Assembly: GCA_021234155.1 (NCBI GenBank)
Contig: JAJEKV010000001.1
Location: forward strand, 27,917,768 to 27,981,767
DNA length: 64,000 bases
Origin: Isoetes taiwanensis
Taxonomy: Eukaryota > Streptophyta > Lycopodiopsida > Isoetales > Isoetaceae
Direction: 5' to 3'
The translations under genes and the position numbers were made by a program. Positions 36,155 through 43,778 of the stretch are shown one piece after another (position 1 is the first letter of the stretch; the number at the start of each line of letters is the position of its first letter). Below the pieces are notes generated by a model. It had not been told where the DNA came from. It did no database searches and worked only from the letters and a program-made list of their open reading frames with translations.

Positions 36155-36309
36155 AAGAGGAGGCGACGAAAGGAGAGACGCTCTAAGACGGCTGATGGGG
36201 AAATCCAAGAGGGGGTATGATATAAATACACGAAGGGGGGAAAGAAACCTCAACTAGACTCAAGAAGCGGATTTATCTGCTTATCTCAAAACGCAGATAA
36301 ATCGTACTT
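36155..36309 (-). repeat. DIRS split repeat X1 (155 bp, terminal)
   Basis: Partner of 30035-30189. It forms the 5' end of the element in minus orientation, with a TATA-like motif in the strand of transcription. Unit B of the host duplication resumes at ATGATGCTTG (36310). Confidence 0.87.
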
Positions 36310-37812
36310 ATGATGCTTGAACATTAATGAGGTACAACCAAAAGAAAGGGGGTAAACCTCATGTATGCGTAAGATAATTTTGGACAGCCAGCATTCTATG
36401 TCAAGGCTAGGCTTTCCAGCCATCATGGCAATCCTAGGAAAGAGTATCAGATCACAAAACATTTATAACAACCATATAGAGTACCATTTTGATGTAATCA
36501 TTTAAACAGCTTCAGATGTGCCAAGCTCCAGTCCCCATTTGCATGCCAACTCCTAAGAACTCCTAATACACTGGACAAAAGGAAAACATTAAGAGGAGAA
36601 GCCCGTACCTGCAACCAATCAATACATCATTAGCCTGATAAGGGTAAAGATGCAAGGGCCAAAAGGTACCTTAGGCTTCTCGGTTATCAACCGATCACCT
36701 AATGTAGTCCTTTTGCCCAAAGATTAAAAATATCTTAGAATCTATTGACATAAATCTTGACAAATAAGAGAGCATAATCAATATATTGGATACAAATATA
36801 GAAAAATCCCGAGCGAATGTATGACGATTCAGAGGCAGATTCTGCCATAAGCTAAATATAAGCCATTAACAGGAAAAGAGGGATCAAGTTATAGGAATCA
36901 ATCTTATAGATTCATCCTATGTTCAATGAATTAGCTATAGTTTTAAAATACCCATTTCCAAAATCATCCTGCAGTAATTAGCACAGAAGCATCAAAGTGC
37001 TGCTAGCAATTATTTTTAACAAGTGCATGCTTAAGCAAATCCAGTACAAGCGTACCCATAATGTCATACCTGAATATAAGGAAATGCATTGCATTACCTG
37101 GTTATTTGCGGAGTTAGATGCATAGTCTTCTTCTTGCATTTGAGTGATATGAACAAGAGCAGCTTGAGAAACTTCCCCTTAGCTTTGTCTACATTTCCAA
37201 CATGGTGTATGCCATTAGGCAACGGTAGGACACAGCCAAGCCACTGATAGCTCCACTATTTCCTGAGGTAAGCTCCATAATTTGAGGCGAAGAATCCACA
37301 TGCAAATGGATACATACGTGCCCTATTTTTTTACAAACAGCGGAATCCAGAAAGCAGAACTCAGTAACAGCGCCGTTCAAGCATAAAATATGCCCTCATC
37401 AGCATGAAAGATTAACCCTGAAGCTACTACTTGTAGCATGCTGTTCCGGCCAAAAACGAGGCCGGATTCAAGGCAGCTTCGAACCCTAAATATGAATGAA
37501 AATATGACCTATTTTGGCAAAGCCCTAGTAAACGTCATAAAATGCCCAGAAGTGTATTTTTCACTATATGTTCTCCTTACAAAACATGAGGTATACAGTA
37601 ATTTGATACGGCTACAACTTATTGGACCAGTATATAACTAGACCATGGGCATACCGCACCCGGCTTCAATAAGGTATGGCAACAATATCTAGGTAAGATA
37701 TGCCAACAATAAGCTTTCATATATATTTAGAACAAACCTCCGATTTACTTCTATCAAAAGATCGTACATTAAGGTGCACAGTTAAATTAATCTAATCGTG
37801 CAAGCTTTATAT
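36310..37812. repeat. tandem duplication, unit B right part
   Basis: Matches 26456-27957, including the exon-like piece (minus 37395-37088, here with a one-base deletion). It stops at an A-rich run (37815-37834). From there sequence unique to the histone locus begins. Confidence 0.85.
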
Positions 37813-37840
37813 ATTAAAAAAAAAAAAAAAAAAAGTAGGG

Positions 37841-37907
37841 GTCTCACACGTCGTGCCAGGAGCAATAATGAAAAGTTCATTTTTGAGCTGGGCGCAACGT
37901 GTGAGAC
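37841..37907. repeat. 67-bp palindrome P1, upstream of the histone variant
   Basis: An imperfect inverted repeat with outer arms GTCTCACACGT and ACGTGTGAGAC, inner arms around GCCAG/CTGGGC, and a centre AATGAA...TTCATT. As RNA or DNA it would fold into one long hairpin. The same 67-bp design recurs at 38055, 39725 and 39925. P1 and P3 share the AAAAGTTCATTTTT centre. Confidence 0.9.
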
Positions 37908-38054
37908 ATTGGGCCAAAAACACCTTGAAAAGTGATGAATTTCAGAAAAGTAACATGGTAATTCGAATTTCAAGCTAAAAACTAGCTAGATTAGTATGTT
38001 ACATTCTTAAAAACATGCTTAGAGAGTATAAAATTTGGCATCAAAATCCACCAT

Positions 38055-38121
38055 GTCTCACACGTCGCGCCAGGAGCAAAAATGAAACTTTCATTATTGA
38101 TCTGGGCGCAACGTATGAGAC
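38055..38121. repeat. 67-bp palindrome P2, proximal promoter
   Basis: Same design as P1, ending 100 bp before the TATA box. Its centre (GAAACTTTCATTATTGATC) matches P4, not P1. CGTCGCGCC and GGGCGCAA contain cores like E2F sites and ACGTCG resembles the plant histone hexamer ACGTCA; this is inference only. Confidence 0.88.
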
Positions 38122-38221
38122 CATGAGGTTAGAAAGATCTAAATTAAGCCATGTAATAGGTTAATAAGTGTCTTAGCTCACCCAAAAGAGTAGTTTGAAA
38201 TTTGACCTAAAATTGCCCATC

Positions 38222-38229
38222 TATAAATA
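38222..38229 (+). promoter_or_regulatory. TATA box of the histone-variant gene
   Basis: TATAAATA in the context CCATCTATAAATAGACC, 103 bp before the start codon. This places the transcription start near 38255 and leaves a 5' UTR of about 75 bases. Confidence 0.7.
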
Positions 38230-38262
38230 GACCGAGGACCCCATTTCTACGTTCTTCCTTAG

Positions 38263-38298
38263 AAAAAAATCGCCCCCCCTTGCTAAGGCGATTTTTTT
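38263..38298 (+). promoter_or_regulatory. predicted 5'-UTR hairpin
   Basis: AAAAAAATCGCC (38263-38274) pairs perfectly with GGCGATTTTTTT (38287-38298) around a 12-base loop. It lies between the expected transcription start and the ATG, so it could affect translation. The A and T runs make the stem weak at its base. Confidence 0.5.
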
Positions 38299-38331
38299 TG
38301 GGCTCGACGCCGGATTGACGAGCTGTCAAAC

Positions 38332-39582
38332 ATGGCCCGGACGAAACAAACTGCTAGAGTTCCTCCAGGTGACACAACTTCCAGCGCCCTACTCCAAGAA
38401 ATGCTTCGGGAGCGTCTTTTTCACCAAGGAGGCCATCCTTCATCTAGTGAAGGAACCGAGTCCGAAGAGCACCCCGACAACCCTACCAACCAAGGAGGGG
38501 ATGAGACAGAGGTCGAGGAGGATGCACACTCCGATGCGGGGACAGAAGTCCTCGACAATGAGGAGTCAGACGTGATGCAGCAGGTTTTTGAAGAAATGGA
38601 GGAGGAAAAGAAGAAGAAGGAGGAACAAGATCGGGCGGCCGAGGAGCATGAAGAACAGAGAGAGCCGACCCTCGATCCAGCTGAAGAAGAAGAATTAGCG
38701 GCGTGGATCAAAAAGCATGAAGCGAAGGAACACCGCCGGAAAAAGAAGAGGGAAGAGAAGAAAAGGAAGAGGGACGAAGAGGAAGCCAAAGCAGCAGAGG
38801 AGCTGAGAGTGAAGAAGGGAAAGTTCGTGGAGGGAGGCCAAAGAAAACTCAAGAAGGCCCCACGCTCCAAGGTCGTCATCCAAGAGCGGCCCGCAGACCA
38901 GCCCCCACCCTCCTCGGATGCCTCGGAGGATGAGGACTTTAATCCCTTCAACAAAGAGGCGGGATCTTCGAAGGACCCTGCCAACGAGCAGACAACACCT
39001 GACCCGGAGCAGCCCGAGCAGGTGCAGAAGCCCCCACCATACCCGACGTGGGACCGAAACAAAGCGCCGCGGCCAGCCCGAGAGGCGTATGTGATAGACC
39101 TCGTCAAGGTCTATCAGAAGAAACTAAGGGAGCACAACGCCTTCATGGCGAAGTGGGAGGCGTACAACACATACTACCAGCAACACCGAGTAAGAACGAT
39201 CGAAGGGGGGCATCCGACGAAGAAGCAGACTCTCAAGCCACCACCAGAGAAGCCCAAGCCTCCTAGACCACCAGGCAAAAAGAGAACCGGCATAAAGGAG
39301 AGCGAGAGGAAAGCCCTGAGAGAGATCAGGCATTTTCAGCGTAGCTTCGGGTTCTTGATCCCCCGTGCACCGTTCGCCCGACTAGTCCGAGAGGTAATTC
39401 AAGAATACAACACGGAGATGAGGGTGACGGATGAGATGTTGCTGGCACTGCAAGAGGCAACAGAACAAAAACTAGTGCAGCATTTTGAAGATTCGACAGC
39501 CTGCACAGTCCATGCAAAGAGGGTGACACTAATGAAGCAGGACATGCATCTTGCTAGCTACATCAAGGGAGAACACCCGTAA
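38332..39582 (+). CDS. long-tailed histone H3 variant (416 residues)
   Basis: One intact intronless frame in a good start context (AACATGGCC). Residues 1-9 are identical to the start of histone H3 (ARTKQTAR after Met), but V replaces K9 and no K14, K27 or K36 context follows. Then come an acidic stretch (37-80), a charged coiled-coil-like region (82-165) with a likely nuclear signal (KKKREEKKRKR, 137-147), an acidic patch SEDEDFNPF (198-206), a Pro-rich segment, a helix around 251-286, and a Lys/Pro linker (295-325). Residues 326-416 form a full H3 fold: ALREIRHFQR, LVREV, LALQEATE, HAKRVTLM, QDMHLA. C391, H394, R397 and D404 match C110, H113, R116 and D123 of the H3-H3' bundle. The K56 position is R337 and the K79 position N360. 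Usual H3 length is about 135. Role is unknown; nucleosome incorporation is inferred. Confidence 0.88.
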   Translation: MARTKQTARVPPGDTTSSALLQEMLRERLFHQGGHPSSSEGTESEEHPDNPTNQGGDETEVEEDAHSDAGTEVLDNEESDVMQQVFEEMEEEKKKKEEQDRAAEEHEEQREPTLDPAEEEELAAWIKKHEAKEHRRKKKREEKKRKRDEEEAKAAEELRVKKGKFVEGGQRKLKKAPRSKVVIQERPADQPPPSSDASEDEDFNPFNKEAGSSKDPANEQTTPDPEQPEQVQKPPPYPTWDRNKAPRPAREAYVIDLVKVYQKKLREHNAFMAKWEAYNTYYQQHRVRTIEGGHPTKKQTLKPPPEKPKPPRPPGKKRTGIKESERKALREIRHFQRSFGFLIPRAPFARLVREVIQEYNTEMRVTDEMLLALQEATEQKLVQHFEDSTACTVHAKRVTLMKQDMHLASYIKGEHP

Positions 39583-39724
39583 AATTTTGTACAAGATGGA
39601 AAATTTTGTTAATGTAAAGAGTTTTGACAAAGTAACATGTGTAATCTTGCTTAATTGAGTTCAGTTACTGAGTTCCAGCTTTTGTTTTAGTTAAAACTGA
39701 CATTTTGAACAAAATTGAGAGGAT
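39583..39724 (+). other. 3' flank of the histone-variant gene
   Basis: AT-rich sequence of 142 bases between the stop codon and palindrome P3, with AATGTAAAG near 39611 as a possible weak polyadenylation element. No metazoan-type histone stem-loop is seen, as expected for a plant gene. Confidence 0.4.
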
Positions 39725-39791
39725 GCCTCACACGTCGCGCCAGGAGCGAAAATGAAAAGTTCATTTTTGGTCTGGGCGCAACGTGCGAGAC
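39725..39791. repeat. 67-bp palindrome P3, downstream of the gene
   Basis: Same length and design as P1, with three or four differences (CTCACACGT at the left arm, ACGTGCGAGAC at the right). Its centre equals that of P1. Confidence 0.88.
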
Positions 39792-39924
39792 CATGCCCCA
39801 AAAGTGCCCAAAACAGCTCCAAATCGATCAAATAAGGGGTCAATTATGCCTAACTCGATGAGTCCAGCAGAATTAGACCCTTATATCACCCAAATTGGAC
39901 AAGTTTAACCCATTTAGAGTCAAT

Positions 39925-39991
39925 GTCTCACACGTCGCGCCAGGAGCAAAAATGAAACTTTCATTATTGATCTGGGCGCAATGTGTGAGAC
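39925..39991. repeat. 67-bp palindrome P4, downstream of the gene
   Basis: Almost identical to P2, including the centre. P3 and P4 are spaced 200 bp start to start, P1 and P2 214 bp, while the sequence between them has diverged. Confidence 0.88.
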
Positions 39992-40158
39992 CTCTCAGCA
40001 AATTCTTCTCCATGCCATATCCAAATGACTTCCAGTTTGTTGCAATAGGTATTCATTAGTTAATCTTAGCATGCTCAAACCCCAAAAGTAGTCTTCAAAT
40101 CCTCATTTGGACCTCCTAATAGGTCAGAATTGCCCAACCCCAATAAATTTCTAAGTCA
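39992..40158 (+). other. promoter-like remnant, possibly of a lost tandem histone copy
   Basis: After P4 come short blocks in the same order as between P2 and the TATA box: TTAAT, TTAGC, CCAAAAG with AGTAGT or TAGTCTT, ACCT, AATTGCCCA, then ATAAAT. No histone frame follows; Gypsy-5 gag starts instead. Similarity is moderate and judged by eye. Confidence 0.4.
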
Positions 40159-41849
40159 ATGAAAGACAAGGATAAAGGAATGAAAGACAAGGACAAAGGC
40201 AGGGTGGCAACAGCCAACTTGAAGGGAGCCGCACGCATCTGGTGGAAGGGTTATGCCAAGGCCCATGGCTTAAGCAGAGATGGGTGCAGATTCAAGAAGT
40301 TTTCTAAAGCCTTCAAGCGCCATTACGTTCCACGAGAACACAAGTCCAACATGATGCAGCAGTTTTACAGGTTGCAGCAAGGGTACAAAACAGTGCAGAA
40401 GTACACTGAAGAGTTCATGAGACTAAGGCTGTATGTGCCCAAGTTGAGTGAAAAGCACGCAGTGGAGAGCTACATTGAAGGACTGAACGAAGAAATCCGT
40501 AAGCTTGTAAGGGCAATAGACCCCAAGACGGTATCAGAAGCAGAATCCAAAGCAATCAGCTTGCAAGGATCCGGGCCTCAGAACAGCGCGCAGAAACAGC
40601 CGTACTACCAGGATAGAGGCAAAGCAACAGGGAGTTATAGCCCTAGGGCAGCCAGCCCAAGTCCAGCAAAATCCCCATATAGTGGCAACCAGGGGAGACA
40701 GCAGGAAAGGAAGCAGGTGTCCTTCAAGGACAAGCAGGAAGGGTCGAACTACTCGAAAGCAGTACGATCCTTCTTACAAGCAATGCCCAAAGAAAAGAGG
40801 CAGGAGTGTATGGAGAAGCAGCTTTGCTTCAGATGCTTTCAGACAGGCCACAGAACAGAATTGCCCCTTCGTCATGAGCTCAGCGCTAGCGGAGTTGGGT
40901 GGATGGGACACTCCGTCTGACGACGACGGCGAGGCAGCGCGCGATTACATTGAGGGTGAGTGCCACATTTTTGCTGCTATAGATACAGAACAGGCAGAGA
41001 ATCAGTATAGAGTAATTTCCACAATAGGGAAGGCCAAAACCAAGTCCTTCATAGTCCTAATAGACTCGGGAAGTAGCCACAACTTCGCTTCCCCAAGGAT
41101 GGTCGACATGTTGAAGTTGAAACCCTTAAAGTCCAAGCCAAGGCCAATAATCTTGGCAAGCGGAGCAGTGAGACAAACGGCAGGGAAGAGGATCAATTTC
41201 AGCATTGACTTGCCGGGAATTAATATCCCGATGGGAGCAGAAGTAATGGGCATCGGCAAGTACGACGTAGTGGTCCATTAAGCACCTTCGAGGTGTGTCA
41301 TAATAAAATTGAATACCTGCCCTAGGTAGCTTCTGTATCATAGTCGTCCCAGTTATAAACCGGTAAAGAAAAAAGTTTGGAGAATCTATAGCTTTCAGAA
41401 GTTCACCAATTACTCTTGGAGTACCTTGGACCAGCAGGGGCTATCATTGATTGTGGAAAGCGGAAGATGACCCTCACAACGCCCGACGGCAAAGTTATTG
41501 AGATCACAGGTAAAGAAGTTGCTCCCATCATGCAGTGTATGTCTATTAAGAAGCTGCTCAAGTCTATCAAGAGCGAGCAAGTAGCATACATCTTCAAACT
41601 TGAGGTTGAAGAACCCGAGTCGGAGGAAAGCAAGGAAGACAAAGTGCTCAGCAAGTTGCCCAAGCAAATAGCCAACTTGATCACGGAGTTCCACGATCTC
41701 TTCCCAGATGAGATCGAGCAACTTCCTCCTTACAGGGGAGTCGAGTGCGAGATAGCACTCGAACCAGGAACCAAGCCGACGAGCAAGGCTCCGTATAGAA
41801 TGACGACGCAGGAACTAACGGAGCTGAAGAAGCAATTGCGAGCATCTAG
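40159..41849 (+). pseudogene. Gypsy-5 gag, protease and RT start (truncated)
   Basis: The gag frame 40159-40920 shows AARIWWKGYAKAHG, FKRHYVPREHK, YTEEFMRLR and a zinc knuckle CFRCFQTGHR. A frameshift near the knuckle passes to 40682-41281, which holds the protease motif VLIDSGSSHNFAS and a stop after VVVH. The frame 41416-41853 holds the linker to RT (LPPYRGVECEI, APYRM) and stops where LINE-B begins. No LTR is seen on either side. The first 20 codons contain a duplicated MKDKDKG motif. This gag differs from the Gypsy-1/2/3 lineage. Confidence 0.8.
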
Positions 41850-43778
41850 GTGACGTTGCATGTCCTCTGAAGTATAGGCCAAGAGGTCGACATCGTTAGC
41901 ATATATGAGTTGCCGGATTGTGTGATGCATGAGATGGGTGCGCGCACCTCCGTGCTCAGAAAGCCAGGCTTCCAGCTGATCAATGTATAGGCCAAAGAGT
42001 GTGGGGGACATGGGGCAACCCTGACGTACTCTAATACTACTGACTACCGACTGTCCTGATGATGTGATACGTCCTAAGCATGCCTCGTATAGCCTGTATA
42101 TTCCGTTCTGCAAGTCAACGGGGATCCCCAAATGCCGCACCGCAGGGCACACCGCGGTCAAAAGCGTTTGTGAAATCCACGAAACAACAGTACAGGTTTT
42201 GCCGGCGATTCTTGTTATCCTCAATCAGTGTGCGCAGAGTGAAGATATAATCAATGGTGGAATGCCTGGGCCGGAAGCCTGCCTGTGTCAGAGCCCACAC
42301 ATCTGCCTCTTCTGCCCATATCATCAGCCGCTGCTCAAGGATGCCAGTCAACAGTTTTGCAAAGAGAGAGCTGACTATAATAGTGCGATTGAGGGCCCCA
42401 TGCCTTGTATATGGGCACAACTCTACTAGTGGTCCACTGCAGAGGGAAGCCTTCTTGCAATGCTTTATTGAATAGTGCCGTGAGGACAAGCACCGGTGGA
42501 GGCCCAGCCCACTTCAGAAGTTATGCCTGCATGCCATCTAGATCTGTTGCCTTCCCATTAGCTAGGCATTGCAGGCCCATGATGACATCCCCCTCTATGA
42601 TAACCAGAGCCAGGTCCATCTGTGGAGGCATTGTTGCCCCGGCCTCCGAGCATATCGTGAAGTTGTTGCGAGTACTGTACCCATTGCTCCGAGGTGATGT
42701 TCCCTATGGGTTGTACAACCTTGCTCAATACCTTTCTCCAGAATGTCCTGGGATGCTGATCCAGAAGACTGAACATCTGTTGCTGGTGCTCTGCGAGATA
42801 TCTGGCTTTCTTGTTCTTGAGGAAGGAGCGGTACTGACCGATGGCCTGTGGGCAGAAGGTGGGATCAATGACTTGCCGGAGTCCGCGTTTGATCTCTCGA
42901 CACTCATCACTGAACCATCTATTGCGGGGGAAGGTGGTAGTAGTGCCCGAGGTCCTCCATGAGTGGCCTCTCCCAAAGCATCTTTTAGCAGCTGTCAAAA
43001 GCAGGTGAGTCGGCTGGATAGATTGCTGCTAAAGTGTGAAGAGTTGCAATAGTCCCTCCAGATCGTGCTCAGCATCCGGGCACAGGTCTCTGCACGGTCG
43101 TAATCCAGGCTCAGCCGGGGCACCTGGAGTGTCGAGGCAATGGATGCACAGGGAGCCTGCCAATGTACATGCAAGAACAGGGACTGATGGTCTGAGTTCA
43201 TTTCCTCGTCCCGAGTGTTTGTTCCAATGCAAAAATGGGTAATTAGGTGCAGATCTTGTTCCTCTACCAATACGTAATCTACCACACTAGAGCCACCCCC
43301 GTGGTTCTCCTGTCTACAAGGGCAGCGGCTGGAAGACGGCCATTGTGCCAACCCATTACAAATAATCAGGTCAAAGATACTACCCAGCAACAACAACTGC
43401 CTGCCATAGCATGAAATATGGTTGTCATCTGATATCCTTGACCAAGTCACCTCTGTGGGGTTCAACTACAAGACGTCATCTGCCAGGGGCTCAAATTTCA
43501 AGACCTGCTCGGCTACTGTGCATGCATTAAAGTCTACAAGAAGCATGACTTTGCCCAACTGTTTCTGCTGCTATATGTCATCATATAGATTGACATAGGG
43601 CTCCAATCTATCCAACCCTGAATGAGTGTTATAGAAGTTGTTCTCGGCAAGTGGAAAGTGGCGTGCTGCTACGAACAGGATGCTGCCACTTTCATGCTGC
43701 AGGCGCACCCGCAAGTAGCGATTGTATCTGTCTGTTTTGTACAGCGAGATTGACTGCACTAAGATTGCACGATAGTAG
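41850..43778 (-). pseudogene. LINE-B, 3' part: endonuclease remainder and reverse transcriptase
   Basis: In minus orientation, 43465-42995 gives the endonuclease core (CNGLAQWPSS, SVVDYVLVEEQDLH, then NSDHQSLFLHVHW with the SDH motif). 42998-42558 gives the linker (RWFSDECREIKRGLR), and 42489-41730 the RT (QAGFRPRHSTIDYIF, CFVDFTNAFD, RQGCPMSPTLF, IYANDVDLLA, where the usual YADD is YAND). The RT stops early at 41850 against Gypsy-5 and no poly(A) is seen. Several frame changes are present. The 5' part is at 57138-58010; Gypsy-3 separates the two. Confidence 0.83.

Larger units (their letters stand above)
29504..36309 (-). mobile_element. DIRS-order (tyrosine-recombinase) retrotransposon with split direct repeats
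   Basis: About 6.8 kb, minus orientation: repeat X1, gag, RT with RNase H, tyrosine recombinase, repeat Y1, X2, about 495 bp, Y2. This A1-ORFs-B1-A2-B2 order is the split-direct-repeat layout of PAT/Ngaro-type elements. The host sequence CCATTT/ATGATG continues across the ends as in unit A at 26455/26456, with no target duplication, as expected for recombinase-mediated entry through a circle. The pol frame carries one one-base deletion and one in-frame stop, so it is nearly intact. Confidence 0.88.

Noticed and set aside
38421-39107. 228-codon Ser-rich frame opposite the histone variant
   Set aside because: Shadow of the acidic and Lys-rich codons on the plus strand; Ser runs are antisense of Glu/Lys codons.
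38332-39582. Calling the gene CENH3
   Set aside because: Loop 1 has H3 length and the tail begins as H3; CENH3-like residues alone are not enough without a phylogeny.
38332-39582. Processed pseudogene of ordinary H3
   Set aside because: The frame is intact over 416 codons, the fold is diverged yet keeps key residues, and promoter-like elements are present; a retrocopy would have near-identical H3 sequence and an A-tail.
37841-39991. CRISPR-like array of repeats
   Set aside because: Only four copies, each itself a long palindrome, with a gene between the pairs and unequal spacers in a plant genome.
42064-42962. Plus-strand frames of 121-185 codons over LINE-B
   Set aside because: Shadows of the LINE RT and linker encoded on the other strand.
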